The notes: generated by a model not told the origin, from the sequence alone. Positions 28,999 through 39,426 are shown, counted from the stretch's first letter. The stretch: 64,000 bases of DNA from an uncultured Tolumonas sp. (GCF_963678185.1 NZ_OY782757.1:2259501-2323500); one strand, 5' to 3'. Numbers and translations are program-made.

Positions 28999-30612
28999 AT
29001 GCTGACCTACTGGAAACACCTATTGCAGAGTTTCTCTGCCTCGCATCAACTATCCAGACGACTGCTGACCTACATTCTGGCCTGTAGCACCGTGCTGGCG
29101 TTGATCTCAACCCTCTTCCAGTTGAGTTGGGACTACAGCCAAGGCATGAATGAAACGAAATCCCGCCTCAATGAAATTGAATCCACGCATCTAACCGCCA
29201 TTGCGGCCAGCGTCTGGAACATGGATAACGAGCAACTGAGCCTGCAACTCAAAGGGCTGCAACAACTACCGGATATGCAGGCAGCCACAGTGTATGAACG
29301 CATTGATAGCCATTTACTGGAACGCATGCAGGTAGGACAAACATCCGGGTTGCACGTATTAAAGCAGCGCTTCCCGCTCTCGTATGAGGGTTATGTCGTT
29401 GGTGAACTGGAAGTTAGTTTGACGCTGGAACCCATCTACCAACGTTTATGGCAAAAAAGTCTGATTATTCTGATCACGCAAACCTTAAAAACGTTACTGG
29501 TTTCCTGTTTTATCCTGCTAATTTTTTACCATCAGCTGATCCGCCATCTGCATAAGATCAGCGGTTTTTTACAACATTTAGATGTGAGTGCGCCACCACA
29601 ACCGATCACCTTGGAACGCCACCCGCCAGCTTCCGGCGATGAACTGGATGCCATCGTTTACAGTATCAATGAGATGCAGCGACGACATGCCGATGACTGG
29701 CAGGCACAACAATCGTTTGCCGATAATCTGCAACAAGAACACGCAATTAATAAAGAGTTGAATGAAAAGCTGGAACAAAAAGTCGTGGCTCGCACCCAAT
29801 CGCTGGAAAATAGCCACCATGAATTACAAGCAGCTTACGACAATTTAAAAAACACTCAAAAAGCGTTAATTGAATCGGAGAAAATGGCTTCCTTGGGCGC
29901 CTTAGTGGCCGGCATGGCACATGAGCTGAATACACCGCTCGGGATCAGCATGACTGCCAACCGCTTTCTAACCTCCCGACTAAAAGATTTAGTCGCTGCC
30001 CCATTGTCAGAATCGGGAAAACACAACGGCTGGCAGGGGCAATTAGCCGCCATCCACGAGTCGACCGAACTGATGCAGCAACAAACCCGTAAGGCGCTGG
30101 ACTTGCTGAATAATTTCCAGCAGATCGCTATCTCGCACAGTGGCCAACAACCCAGTCGTTTTAATGTGGCTGAAACCCTGCACCAAATTATCATTTCGCA
30201 AGGCCATCGCCTGAACCAGCAACATTGTCATGTCTCCATTCAATGTGAACCTACACTGGAGGTACAAAGTTACCTTTCGGCTTTTACTCGGGTCTGCAAT
30301 CACCTGATCCAAAACTCGCTGGATCACGGTTTTGAACATTGCAACCGGCCGCGCAGCATTACGATTCAGGTCAGCCATGAACAAGGCCAAGTGCGGCTTG
30401 ATTATCACGATAACGGGCAAGGTATTGACCCTGAGATATTACCCCATATCTTTGAACCGTTTGTCACCAATCGACGGGAGCAGGGTTTCTCTGGTCTCGG
30501 AGGGTACATCATCTATAATCAGGTGGTGCAATTGCTCAATGGACAAATCAAATGCCAGAGTAATTCTGGAAATGGCGTCCATTTCTGCATTGAAATACCA
30601 CAATTCATCTAA
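28999..30612 (+). CDS. Membrane-bound sensor histidine kinase (orphan)
   Basis: A 537 aa kinase. TM1 is near residues 22-45 ([17 protein letters not shown]), then a periplasmic sensor of about 110 residues, TM2 ([21 protein letters not shown]), a HAMP-like linker, a coiled coil, then the phosphorylated histidine in [11 protein letters not shown] and an ATPase domain with N box [23 protein letters not shown] and FSGLGG. No response regulator is adjacent. The start at 28999 follows a weak GGA; two in-frame upstream codons are possible. Phosphorylation partner and signal are unknown. Confidence 0.88.
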   Translation: MLTYWKHLLQSFSASHQLSRRLLTYILACSTVLALISTLFQLSWDYSQGMNETKSRLNEIESTHLTAIAASVWNMDNEQLSLQLKGLQQLPDMQAATVYERIDSHLLERMQVGQTSGLHVLKQRFPLSYEGYVVGELEVSLTLEPIYQRLWQKSLIILITQTLKTLLVSCFILLIFYHQLIRHLHKISGFLQHLDVSAPPQPITLERHPPASGDELDAIVYSINEMQRRHADDWQAQQSFADNLQQEHAINKELNEKLEQKVVARTQSLENSHHELQAAYDNLKNTQKALIESEKMASLGALVAGMAHELNTPLGISMTANRFLTSRLKDLVAAPLSESGKHNGWQGQLAAIHESTELMQQQTRKALDLLNNFQQIAISHSGQQPSRFNVAETLHQIIISQGHRLNQQHCHVSIQCEPTLEVQSYLSAFTRVCNHLIQNSLDHGFEHCNRPRSITIQVSHEQGQVRLDYHDNGQGIDPEILPHIFEPFVTNRREQGFSGLGGYIIYNQVVQLLNGQIKCQSNSGNGVHFCIEIPQFI

Positions 30613-30735
30613 TATTCAGATGAAAACTCTATTAGCCCGGACATCGCCGTTGAAATGAGCAGGATGTAAACATCCCTCGTTTCACATGGATTTATGATAT
30701 TCTTGTCCCATTTTTAGCTTCCCGCGGATGCGCGC

Positions 30736-32529
30736 ATGTCGACTCAACTCACTATTGCGGAACGTTTGGCAAAAGTTCGCCGTTCAATGCAACACCTTGA
30801 TGTACAGGCATTTATCATACCTCACGACGATGAACATCTGGGCGAATACACCGCACCAGCCGATGAACGTCTGGCTTGGATCACCGGTTTTACCGGTTCA
30901 GCGGGTGTTGCAGTTGTCCTGACCGAACAAGCGGCGTTATTCGTGGACGGACGCTACACCGTGCAAGCACGTCAGCAAGTTTCTGATGAGCACTTTGCCC
31001 ACCTACATTTGATCCGCGATCCGTTTTTGGATTGGTTAACTCAGCAATTACCGGCCGGTAGCCGGGTGGGTATTGATGCGCGTCTGCATAGTCTGGAATG
31101 GTACCGTAAAGCACAGCAGCAATTGAGCGCGGCAAAAATCAGCCTGCATCCGCTGGCAGAAAACCCGATTGATTTACATTGGTCCGATCGCCCAGCAGCC
31201 TCCACAGCACCCGCGCGACTGTTCGCCGAAACAGTAGCGGGCGAAAGCAGCCAGTCGAAACGCCAGTGCATGGCGACACAATTACGTGCGCAATCAGCCG
31301 ATGCCTTGCTGTTAACCCAAAATGAATCGATCAACTGGTTATTGAATATTCGTGGTAGTGATATTCCGGCCCTGCCGGTGGTGAGTGCGTTTGCCATTTT
31401 ATACAGCAATGCCACACTCGATCTATTTATTGATCCAACTCGGCTGGACAGCCAATTTAGTGCCCATGTCGGTAATGATGTGTCGGTCTATCCGGCTGGA
31501 AAACTCCATGATGTGTTACAACGACTGGGCGAAGATGCACTTAAAGTCTGGTTAGACAATACCAGTTGTAATGCCGCCTGTGGTTTACAGTTATTGCAAC
31601 ATGGCGCGCATTTGCTGGAACAAGCCGACCCGTGCCTGCTGGCCAAAGCCTGCAAAAACGACACTGAGTTGGCCGGTATGCAGGAAGCGCATCGTAAAGA
31701 TGCCATCGCCATGTGTCGTTTTTTAGCTTGGTTAGATAACGCCATCGCCGAAGGCTTACAAAGTGACGAAGCGCAGCTGGCTGACAAGCTAGAAAGCTTC
31801 CGTTTGCAACAGCCCGGTTATCTGGAAGCCAGTTTTGCAACCATCTCTGCGCTCGGCCCAAATGCCGCCCTGCCGCATTACAACTTCCGCAATGGCCAGC
31901 CACGGACATTTGGTCAGGATGCCGTCTATCTGGTCGATTCCGGCGGTCATTATGACGAAGGCACCACCGATATCACCCGCACCATTCAGGTTGGGAACGC
32001 TAATGACGATGTGCGGACCTTGTTTACGCTGGTTATGAAAGGTCATATCGCACTGAGTCGGGCACAATTCCCGAAAGGAACCTGCGGTATGCAACTGGAT
32101 GTGCTGGCGCGATTGCCATTATGGCAAGCCGGTTTTAACTACGACCATGGCACCGGCCATGGCGTCGGCCATGTCTTAAGTGTGCATGAAGGCCCGCAGC
32201 GCATCTCACCAAAAGGCAGCACCACGCCACTCGAGCCTGGTATGGTAATTTCCAACGAGCCCGGTTATTACCGTGAAGGCGCCTTTGGCATGCGCTGTGA
32301 AAATCTGGTGGCGGTTGAAGCGCTGACCTCTGTCAGCGAAATCGAACGTTATGCATTCCGCAATCTGACTCTGGTACCATTCGATAAACGTTTATTATTA
32401 ATCGAATTGCTGAATAGTGATGAAAAACAGTGGTGGAATGACTATCACCGCGAGGTTTTCACCGCTATTGCACCTTCGTTGCAAGGAAGTGATTTATTGT
32501 GGCTGGAACAAGCCACTACGGCCATTTGA
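30736..32529 (+). CDS. Aminopeptidase P family protein (large M24B type)
   Basis: Metallopeptidase expected to cleave the N-terminal residue before proline. It has 597 aa, much longer than E. coli PepP (about 440 aa), and matches the three-domain form known from eukaryotic cytosolic aminopeptidase P: two creatinase-like N-terminal domains and a pita-bread catalytic domain. Metal ligands are visible in order: VDSGGHYDEGTTDITRT (two Asp), DHGTGHGVGH (His), SNEPGYY (Glu) and ENLV (Glu). It precedes pssA by about 125 bp on the same strand. Confidence 0.92.
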   Translation: MSTQLTIAERLAKVRRSMQHLDVQAFIIPHDDEHLGEYTAPADERLAWITGFTGSAGVAVVLTEQAALFVDGRYTVQARQQVSDEHFAHLHLIRDPFLDWLTQQLPAGSRVGIDARLHSLEWYRKAQQQLSAAKISLHPLAENPIDLHWSDRPAASTAPARLFAETVAGESSQSKRQCMATQLRAQSADALLLTQNESINWLLNIRGSDIPALPVVSAFAILYSNATLDLFIDPTRLDSQFSAHVGNDVSVYPAGKLHDVLQRLGEDALKVWLDNTSCNAACGLQLLQHGAHLLEQADPCLLAKACKNDTELAGMQEAHRKDAIAMCRFLAWLDNAIAEGLQSDEAQLADKLESFRLQQPGYLEASFATISALGPNAALPHYNFRNGQPRTFGQDAVYLVDSGGHYDEGTTDITRTIQVGNANDDVRTLFTLVMKGHIALSRAQFPKGTCGMQLDVLARLPLWQAGFNYDHGTGHGVGHVLSVHEGPQRISPKGSTTPLEPGMVISNEPGYYREGAFGMRCENLVAVEALTSVSEIERYAFRNLTLVPFDKRLLLIELLNSDEKQWWNDYHREVFTAIAPSLQGSDLLWLEQATTAI

Positions 32530-32654
32530 TTATCAACATCATGGCCTCGTCAAATGTAGTGCTGACTGACCAGCAAACTGGCAGTCAGCAGCTACGATTG
32601 TTACAATCTGATTTATTTGCTGCGCTATTTAGCACGCTAGCCACAAGGAACGCC

Positions 32655-34007
32655 ATGCTGTATTCAGCCTATTTTCGCCGCCAACTGGAAAAATTGCCGC
32701 TGCTACCAGTGGACAGTGACGCCATGCAGGTCCTGCATCAGGCCAGTCAGTTCAAACAGCGTATTCTTGAGCTAATTGCTCAGGCCGAACGCCGGATCTA
32801 TCTGGTGGCGCTCTATCTGCAAGATGATGAAGCCGGTCGTGAAATCATGCAGGCGCTGTATGCCGCCAAACAAGCCCGCCCGCAGCTGGACATTAAAGTC
32901 TTTGTTGATTTCCACCGTGCGCAACGCGGCTTGATTGGTAAAGGTGCACAATCTGGTAATCATCTGATGTATCAGGAATTTGCCAGCAAATACCCGACTT
33001 GTGATATTCCTTTTTACGGAGTGCCGGTCAAACGCCGCGAATGGTTGGGTGTGTTGCATCTGAAAGGTTTCTTGTTTGATAACACCCTGCTCTATTCCGG
33101 TGCCAGCCTGAATAATGTCTACCTGCACCAGTTAGATCGTTATCGTTTCGACCGTTATCACCAAATCCAGAATGCCGATCTAGCCGACAGCTTCGCGCGG
33201 TTGATCTTACGGCATTTTGTTAACGATGCCGCTGTACCGCGGCTAGATAAAATCCAGATCCCGGGTATCAAACAGATCAAAGCCGAACAGCGTCGTTTCC
33301 GTCGTCGTTTACAAGCCGGTCGTTATGAGTTTGAAGAGAGTGTCATTGGCCCACGGCAATTTGGAGTGACACCGTTAATTGGGTTAGGCAAACGCGGTAA
33401 TCGCCTGAATCGCGTGATCCGCGATCTGGTGCGCAGTGCGTCGCAGGAAATCTTTATCTGCACCCCCTATTTCAATCCACCCAGCTCGCTGGCACGTGAT
33501 ATCAGTGGCCTGCTGCAACGGAAAGTGAAAGTCACCATTGTGGTTGGTGATAAAACCGCCAATGATTTTTACATTCCACCCAGTGAGCCGTTTAAAACCG
33601 TCGGTGGTTTACCTTATCTGTATGAAATTAATCTGCGCCGTTTTGCCAACCGTTATCAAAACTACATTGATAACGGACAACTCAACATCATGCTGTGGCA
33701 GCATGAGCAGCACTCATATCATCTGAAAGGCATTTTTGTGGATGACCAGTTAAGCCTCATTACTGGCAGCAATCTGAATCCACGAGCCTGGGCACTCGAT
33801 CTGGAAAACGGCATGTTATTACGTGATCCACATCGTTTGCTGTGTGAACGTTTTGCCGCAGAACGGGAAAATATTTTGCAGCATACCCGTCGTCTGACCC
33901 ATTTCAGCGAACTGGAACAGTTACAGGATTATCCCGATGCAGTGAAACGCTTACTCACCCGGATCCAGCGTTTTAAAGCTCATATCCTGCTCAAACAAAT
34001 CTTATAA
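32655..34007 (+). CDS. pssA: CDP-diacylglycerol-serine O-phosphatidyltransferase
   Basis: Phospholipase D-superfamily enzyme that makes phosphatidylserine, the precursor of phosphatidylethanolamine, at the inner membrane surface. Two HKD motifs are present: LHLKGFLFDN...GASLN and YHLKGIFVDD...GSNLNPRAW. The ATG at 32655 gives 450 aa, the E. coli size, and has AAGGA six bases upstream; longer in-frame starts overlap the preceding gene and add residues without family match. A strong terminator follows. Confidence 0.95.
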   Translation: MLYSAYFRRQLEKLPLLPVDSDAMQVLHQASQFKQRILELIAQAERRIYLVALYLQDDEAGREIMQALYAAKQARPQLDIKVFVDFHRAQRGLIGKGAQSGNHLMYQEFASKYPTCDIPFYGVPVKRREWLGVLHLKGFLFDNTLLYSGASLNNVYLHQLDRYRFDRYHQIQNADLADSFARLILRHFVNDAAVPRLDKIQIPGIKQIKAEQRRFRRRLQAGRYEFEESVIGPRQFGVTPLIGLGKRGNRLNRVIRDLVRSASQEIFICTPYFNPPSSLARDISGLLQRKVKVTIVVGDKTANDFYIPPSEPFKTVGGLPYLYEINLRRFANRYQNYIDNGQLNIMLWQHEQHSYHLKGIFVDDQLSLITGSNLNPRAWALDLENGMLLRDPHRLLCERFAAERENILQHTRRLTHFSELEQLQDYPDAVKRLLTRIQRFKAHILLKQIL

Positions 34008-34032
34008 TCCCGCTGCATTGCCTTCGTTCCGA

Positions 34033-34068
34033 ACGCTCTGTCGACCATGTCGATGGGGCGTTTTTTTT
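34033..34068 (+). terminator. Intrinsic terminator after pssA
   Basis: A 13 bp stem with three G-T pairs, beginning ACGCTCTGTCGAC and closed by a CAT loop, is followed by eight T. It lies 25 bp after the pssA stop. Confidence 0.9.
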
Positions 34069-34258
34069 ATCTGGGTTTTGAAAGCCTTCGCTTAATGTGA
34101 TGCCACCGCGTAAAAACAGGTCAATTCTGTCTAAAATTACGGCAATAAGTACCCAATCTGAATGATTTGCTATAGATTTAGACGCTCATTTCTCGCCGTT
34201 TAGCCAATAACAGCGACTGAAAATAAAAACGACATAACTATAAAAGGCGGGGTTCAAC

Positions 34259-34789
34259 ATGGTAAGCAGCGTGCTTATGCTGGCCGAAGATCACATTACG
34301 CAATTAGCAGAATTAGATTTATCGCTGTATAGCGACCTGCTGGTTGCTGTCTCTGCGCCTAAAGGTGTTCTGTCTGTGTTGACGACAACCCAGTTACTCG
34401 CCATGCAACGGCAACACCAGCGCCCTATTCAGCTGCTAGTGAATACCGCATCGACACCCCAGCCGCTACTTTTCTGGGCTTGGGTATTAGGGCAATTGGC
34501 CGGTAAAGAGGCAGCGACACAATGTACGATACTCACCGCTAGTGACGAGTTACAACCGCTGCTCGACTTGTGTGCGGATCATCCATTGTTACAGCTACGC
34601 CTGCTCAATACGCAAACAGATAAAAACCATTCCGAACAAGAAGCGCGCAAACAACGCAATGACAAAATCATTCATGCGCTGATGAAGAAGGTGTCGCAAT
34701 TACCTTACGATGTCATAGCCAGCAAACCTGTATCGTCTTTTATGGCCGAACAGGTCGTTGCACCAGAGCAACAAATTTTAGTGAGCTGA
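34259..34789 (+). CDS. Hypothetical protein, 176 aa
   Basis: I do not recognise this protein. It starts with a good GGCGGGG ribosome site and begins MVSSVLMLAEDHITQL. The predicted pattern is mixed alpha/beta, with LLVAVSAPKGVLSVLTTTQLLAMQ and LLVNTASTPQPLLFWAWVLGQL, no signal peptide and no clear membrane helix, then a charged segment (NHSEQEARKQRNDK) and a short tail. It is a single-gene unit: a terminator lies before it (pssA) and another behind it. Codon use is like the neighbours. Confidence 0.65.
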   Translation: MVSSVLMLAEDHITQLAELDLSLYSDLLVAVSAPKGVLSVLTTTQLLAMQRQHQRPIQLLVNTASTPQPLLFWAWVLGQLAGKEAATQCTILTASDELQPLLDLCADHPLLQLRLLNTQTDKNHSEQEARKQRNDKIIHALMKKVSQLPYDVIASKPVSSFMAEQVVAPEQQILVS

Positions 34790-34820
34790 TGCTATTTTTA
34801 GCTACGCAGTTGCATAAAAA

Positions 34821-34848
34821 AAAACCGGCCTCAGCCGGTTCTTTATTT
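34821..34848. terminator. Bidirectional terminator between the hypothetical gene and putP
   Basis: AACCGGC, a CTCA loop and GCCGGTT are flanked by an A-run on the left and CTTTATTT on the right, so it can end transcripts from both convergent genes. Confidence 0.85.
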
Positions 34849-34873
34849 AGATTGCGTTATAAATTACCGGCAA

Positions 34874-36388
34874 TCAGTCGGCCATCGGAGCTGTCAGCGA
34901 TACACCAGGGTTCGCCATTTCTGCTTCCATTTGGGCAAAATCTTGCTGCATCCGCATGGATGGTTTTTTATCCAGTAAACTAAACAGGATAATCGCCGCA
35001 CCGGACAGTAAGAAACCAGGCACCATTTCATACAGACCGAACCACGCGGCGTTACGCCAAACAATCACAGTCAGCGCACCCACCAACATACCGGCCAACG
35101 CGCCGTTACGTGTCATGCGCGGCCACAGCAGTGATAAAATCACCACCGGACCAAATGCAGCACCAAAACCAGCCCAGGCATAACCCACCAGACCCAACAC
35201 TTTACTCGCCGGATCACGGGCAATCACAATCGCAATCACCGCCACCAGCAACACCATCAGGCGACCAATCCATACCAGTTCTTTTTGTGACGCGTTCGGG
35301 CGGAAGAATACTTTGTAAAAATCTTCAGTCAGTGCCGAGGATGAAACCAACAACTGGCAAGATAAGGTACTCATCACCGCGGCCAAAATTGCCGACAACA
35401 ACACACCGGCGATCCATGGGTTAAACAGCAATTGCGACAACGTAATAAAGACGGTTTCATGGTTCGCCTGTACAGCACCGCTTTGAGCCGGATTCGCCGC
35501 AAAATAGGCAATACCGAAGTAACCAACCGCAACCGCACCACCCAGACACAAGATCATCCAGGTCATGCCGATCCGGCGGGCATTTGGCATGGCGTCGACC
35601 GAGCTGATCGCCATAAAACGCGCCAGAATATGCGGCTGCCCCATATAACCTAAACCCCATGCCATCAGCGAAATGATGCCGATCGAGGTGGTGCCATGGA
35701 ACATGTCACTGTATTTCACGTCCAGCGAATTGATCGCCTGCACGGCACCAGCAAAACCACCGGCATGCATGATCACCATGACTGGCGTGAGTAACAGTGC
35801 AAAAATCATCAACGATGCCTGTACGGTGTCGGTCCAGCTAACCGCTAAAAAACCACCCACAAAGACGTACAAGATCGTCGCAGCAGCACCGGCCCACAAC
35901 GCCGTGTCGTAACTCAGCCCGAAAGTTTGCTCAAACAAACGAGCGCCCGCCACCATGCCGGAGGCACAGTAAATGGTAAAGAACACCAAGATCACCAGTG
36001 CCGCGATCACACGCAGGATTTTGGTTTGGTCTTCAAAACGATGGGTAAAATAATCTGGCAGTGTTAGCGCATTACGGGTGATTTCGGTATATACACGTAA
36101 CCGACCCGCCACGAACTGCCAATTAAACCAGGCGCCGATAATCAAACCAATGGCGATCCAGCTTTCAGAAACGCCTGACGCATAAACGGCACCCGGTAGG
36201 CCCAGCAACAACCAGCCACTCATGTCTGAAGCACCGGCACTCATGGCGGTCACAAAACTACCCAGACTACGGCCACCGAGAATGTAATCGGACAGATCGC
36301 GGGTATAACGCCATGCGGCAAAACCGATACCGATCATCGCCAGAATGTAGATGACGAACGTAATCGTCGTCGGATTAGTAAAGTTCAC
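34874..36388 (-). CDS. putP: Sodium/proline symporter
   Basis: Inner-membrane Na+/proline cotransporter of the SSS family, 504 aa with about thirteen helices. Family blocks include LGGRSLGSFVTAMSAGASDMSGWLLLGLPG near residues 40-68, AVSWTDTVQASLM and the LSCQLLVSSSALTEDFYK region. The protein is full length. No putA is adjacent. It is divergent from aspA, and the 284 bp gap between them holds the promoters of both. Confidence 0.94.
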   Translation of the reverse strand: MNFTNPTTITFVIYILAMIGIGFAAWRYTRDLSDYILGGRSLGSFVTAMSAGASDMSGWLLLGLPGAVYASGVSESWIAIGLIIGAWFNWQFVAGRLRVYTEITRNALTLPDYFTHRFEDQTKILRVIAALVILVFFTIYCASGMVAGARLFEQTFGLSYDTALWAGAAATILYVFVGGFLAVSWTDTVQASLMIFALLLTPVMVIMHAGGFAGAVQAINSLDVKYSDMFHGTTSIGIISLMAWGLGYMGQPHILARFMAISSVDAMPNARRIGMTWMILCLGGAVAVGYFGIAYFAANPAQSGAVQANHETVFITLSQLLFNPWIAGVLLSAILAAVMSTLSCQLLVSSSALTEDFYKVFFRPNASQKELVWIGRLMVLLVAVIAIVIARDPASKVLGLVGYAWAGFGAAFGPVVILSLLWPRMTRNGALAGMLVGALTVIVWRNAAWFGLYEMVPGFLLSGAAIILFSLLDKKPSMRMQQDFAQMEAEMANPGVSLTAPMAD

Positions 36389-36480
36389 AGGCTTCCTCTC
36401 CTATGGATTAAACAGAATACGGAACGCACAGCAGCCGTATATTGGAAAAGAGGCGAATAATAACGTATTCCCCTACCAAG

Positions 36481-36504
36481 TGCGATGATATCTGCACAAT
36501 CGCA
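36481..36504. promoter_or_regulatory. Inverted repeat in the putP-aspA divergent region
   Basis: TGCGAT (36481-36486) and ATCGCA (36499-36504) form a 6 bp inverted repeat with a 12 bp spacer in the putP-proximal half of the gap. It may be a regulator site, but no known consensus is matched. Confidence 0.3.
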
Positions 36505-36672
36505 CCATGATCACGACATGAAACCGTTATTTTCCCCTTTGTTATAGAAATAGAAAACAATGCGACCATTTGTTTTACCACTACCAACGTAAACATCCAT
36601 GCGTGCTGATTATTCAACTAAAATGGCTGTGCCATACTTGGTTTATCAGCCCAAATCAGTGCAGAGATCATC

Positions 36673-38091
36673 ATGACCAATCAGTTCCGACCAGAAGAAG
36701 ACCTGCTAGGCAGCATGCAGGTAGATAACCGACATTACTACGGCATCCATACTTTGCGGGCGGTAGATAACTTCCAAATCAGCCAGCAGCGGATCAGCGA
36801 TGTACCGGCTTTTATCCGTGGTTTACTGCACACCAAAAAAGCCGCCGCCTTAGCTAACCGGGCGCTCGGCACGCTGGATGCTAATAAAGCCGAGATGATC
36901 ATTAATACCTGCGATTTGATGCTGAGCACAGAACGTTGTTTTGATCAGTTTCCGATTGATTTGTTTCAGGGCGGCGCCGGCACCTCCGTCAACATGAACG
37001 TCAATGAAGTGATCGCTAATCTGGCGCTCGAGTTACAAGGTCAGCCGAAAGGTGCGTATGAGATCTTAAACCCCAACGACGATGTGAACCGCTGCCAATC
37101 AACCAATGATGTCTACCCGACCGCCTTTCGCGTGGCGTTATATGAAAGTACCTTCGGGTTGTTAAAACAGCTGAAAAAACTGATCAAAGCTTTTGATGAT
37201 AAAGCCATCAGTTTTAATGACGTGCTGAAAATGGGGCGCACGCAGTTACAAGATGCCGTGCCAATGACGCTCGGGCAGGAATTTCATGCCTTTGCGGTGA
37301 CATTACGCGAAGAAATCAAAAGCATTGGTCGTTGTCAGGAATTGTTGCTGGAGGTGAACTTAGGTGCTACGGCGATTGGCACCGGTATGAACACCCCGCC
37401 AGATTACTCTGCACTGGCGATCCGTTATCTGGCGGAAATCACTGGCTATAACTATGTGCCGGCGGAAGATCTGATCGAAGCAACTTCCGACTGTGGTGCG
37501 TATCTGATCCTGCACAGTGCCTATAAACGACTGGCGATGAAATTATCGAAGATCTGTAACGACTTACGCCTGCTCAGTTCCGGCCCGCGCGCAGGCCTGC
37601 ACGAAATTAACCTACCTCAGCGACAGGCGGGTTCTTCTATCATGCCGGCCAAAGTTAATCCGGTGATCCCGGAAGTAGTGAATCAGGTTTGTTTTAAGGT
37701 GATTGGTAACGATGTCACCGTTACCATGGCCGCCGAAGCGGGTCAGTTACAGCTCAACGTAATGGAACCGGTGATTGCCCAGTGTATGTTTGAATCGCTC
37801 AGCTTGCTGAGTAATGCCTGTATTTGTCTACGCGAAAAATGTGTGGAAGGCATTACCGCCAATAAAGAGCGTTGCGAAGCGTATGTGTTCAGCTCAATTG
37901 GACTCATCACCTTCCTGACACCGTATATTGGCCATCATGCGTGTGATGAGATCGGCAAGGAGTGTGTCGCGACGGGCAAATCGGTCCGTGAAGCAGTCTT
38001 AGAACGCGGGTTGCTTACTGAAGCCCAACTGAACGATATCTTTTCGGTCGAAAACCTGAAAAAACCACGTTATCCGGGTAAAGCGCGTTAA
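36673..38091 (+). CDS. aspA: Aspartate ammonia-lyase
   Basis: Cytoplasmic tetrameric lyase that converts L-aspartate to fumarate and ammonia, important for aspartate use and anaerobic fumarate supply. The 472 aa chain contains the superfamily signature [15 protein letters not shown], which forms the flexible catalytic loop, and [14 protein letters not shown] upstream of it. The [10 protein letters not shown] block completes the active site. It is monocistronic: divergent from putP, convergent with speE, with a terminator after it. Confidence 0.96.
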   Translation: MTNQFRPEEDLLGSMQVDNRHYYGIHTLRAVDNFQISQQRISDVPAFIRGLLHTKKAAALANRALGTLDANKAEMIINTCDLMLSTERCFDQFPIDLFQGGAGTSVNMNVNEVIANLALELQGQPKGAYEILNPNDDVNRCQSTNDVYPTAFRVALYESTFGLLKQLKKLIKAFDDKAISFNDVLKMGRTQLQDAVPMTLGQEFHAFAVTLREEIKSIGRCQELLLEVNLGATAIGTGMNTPPDYSALAIRYLAEITGYNYVPAEDLIEATSDCGAYLILHSAYKRLAMKLSKICNDLRLLSSGPRAGLHEINLPQRQAGSSIMPAKVNPVIPEVVNQVCFKVIGNDVTVTMAAEAGQLQLNVMEPVIAQCMFESLSLLSNACICLREKCVEGITANKERCEAYVFSSIGLITFLTPYIGHHACDEIGKECVATGKSVREAVLERGLLTEAQLNDIFSVENLKKPRYPGKAR

Positions 38092-38123
38092 TTATTTCAG
38101 GGCCCTATTATACGTTAAGCAAT

Positions 38124-38149
38124 GAGCCTGTTTTTAACAGGCTCTATTC
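38124..38149. terminator. Terminator between aspA and speE
   Basis: GAGCCTGTT, a TTT loop and AACAGGCTC form a 9 bp perfect stem followed by TATTCCGTTTG. It is about 30 bp after aspA and touches the 3' end of the convergent speE. The weak T-tract makes efficiency uncertain. Confidence 0.6.
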
Positions 38150-39025
38150 CGTTTGTTGTAATAATTGCCGCACAAAATTTGGTAACGCCAATGCAGCTTG
38201 ATGTGTGTCGCCATTGTAATAGTGCAGACCGGTGATACCACGCTGCTGCAAACGTTGTTCAACGGTGTTGGCATCCAGCCGTTTCGGATCGCGCAATTGA
38301 CTGGCACAAGCCATGCCCCAGAAACCACCGTACAAGGTGATCGGCACGAGCATCGGACGCACCACCCGAAATACCACTTTTAATTCCTCAAACAGATTTC
38401 GAAAGCGGGTCGCGTGAAACTGCGGCGAACCAATATGCAGTGATAACAAACCATGCTCGCCAATCAGGCGCGCGCAGTCGGCAAAAAAGGTACGGGTATA
38501 CAGGGGTTCGGCGTAACCTTGCGGATCGGTCAAATCGAGCACAATTAAATCGAATTGTTGCTGTGATTCCGCCACATATTTTAAGCCATCACCGATAACG
38601 AGCTGCAAACGTGGGTCATGAAAGGCACCTTGATGAACTTTGCCAAAATATTCATCGGCAATAGCCACCACACCGGCATCCAACTCACACACAACGATCT
38701 GTTCAATACTGGGATATTTCAGCAATTGCCGCGCCGAACCGCCATCACCCCCACCTATAATTAATGCGGTGCGTGGGTCCGGATGCGTAATAGCCGGGAT
38801 ATGGTTCAAATTTTCATGATAAAACCATTCATCGGCTTCCGAGGTCATCAGGTAACCATCCAGACGAAATACCCGGCCAAAAGCCGCTGTTTCCATCACC
38901 TCAATGTGTTGGTACGGGCTGATAAAATCATCCAACACCTCACCGGAGCGAAAGACAAAACCCACATCCGGTGTCAGCCATTCAGTAATAAATTGTTCCG
39001 TCAGAAGGCTTTTGTTTTTCTTCAT
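38144..39025 (-). CDS. speE: Polyamine aminopropyltransferase (spermidine synthase)
   Basis: Transfers the aminopropyl group of decarboxylated SAM to putrescine. The 293 aa protein has the family core: EWFYHENLNHIPAITHP, the SAM-binding IIGGGDGGSARQLLKYP, then VVCELDAGVV and LIVLDLTDPQGYAEPLYT, which carries the catalytic aspartate. speD is not adjacent. The gene is convergent with aspA. A palindromic repeat element begins about 35 bp upstream of its start. Confidence 0.94.
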   Translation of the reverse strand: MKKNKSLLTEQFITEWLTPDVGFVFRSGEVLDDFISPYQHIEVMETAAFGRVFRLDGYLMTSEADEWFYHENLNHIPAITHPDPRTALIIGGGDGGSARQLLKYPSIEQIVVCELDAGVVAIADEYFGKVHQGAFHDPRLQLVIGDGLKYVAESQQQFDLIVLDLTDPQGYAEPLYTRTFFADCARLIGEHGLLSLHIGSPQFHATRFRNLFEELKVVFRVVRPMLVPITLYGGFWGMACASQLRDPKRLDANTVEQRLQQRGITGLHYYNGDTHQAALALPNFVRQLLQQTE

Positions 39026-39060
39026 GCTCCCTCAATATCCCTGTCTGCCCGACTACATGC

Positions 39061-39188
39061 TATACCCTTCGTACTTGAAGTTGCAGCGTCGTTAACAGCG
39101 TTCTCTCACCCCAATCACATAGTCTATCTATGCTCATGGGGATTCGCTCACTGGTCGCCTTGCTGCAACGCCAATTACTTTGGGTATA
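39061..39188. repeat. 128 bp palindromic intergenic repeat (MITE-like)
   Basis: The element is bounded by TATACCC and GGGTATA. Inner parts are also complementary: CTTGAAGTTGCAG at one end with CTGCAACGCCAATT at the other, and a central hairpin around CATAGTCTATCTATG. It closely resembles short palindromic repeats dispersed between genes of many gammaproteobacteria. A shortened copy is at 21706-21753. It carries no open reading frame of note. Confidence 0.75.
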
Positions 39189-39276
39189 TGTTAACAATCA
39201 TCACGTTATAATAGATTCTTTATCGGCGAAGTCCGTGTGCTGAATTATATTTATCGTATTGCATTAACAAGGAAAA

Positions 39277-39417
39277 ATGATGAAAACGATCACTGGGCTC
39301 TTAATTACCCTATTCTTGCTGAGCGCTTGCAACACCATCCACGGTATGGGGCAGGATATTCAGCGCGGTGGTGAAAAAGTCAAAGATGCCGCCACCAGCG
39401 TACAACAGAAACTGTAA
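39277..39417 (+). CDS. Entericidin A/B-family small lipoprotein
   Basis: A 46 aa protein beginning MMKTITGLLITLFLLSACN, with a lipobox LSAC at residues 15-18, so the mature lipoprotein has about 29 residues. The rest, with GMGQDIQRGGEKVKDAA, matches the entericidin pattern (G.GxDIxxGGxxIxxAA). AAGGA lies just upstream. In E. coli the two entericidins act as a toxin-antidote pair involved in stationary-phase lysis; here there is only one copy, so that role cannot be assumed. It precedes a small membrane protein by 9 bp. Confidence 0.85.
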   Translation: MMKTITGLLITLFLLSACNTIHGMGQDIQRGGEKVKDAATSVQQKL

Positions 39418-39426
39418 CCCCATTAC

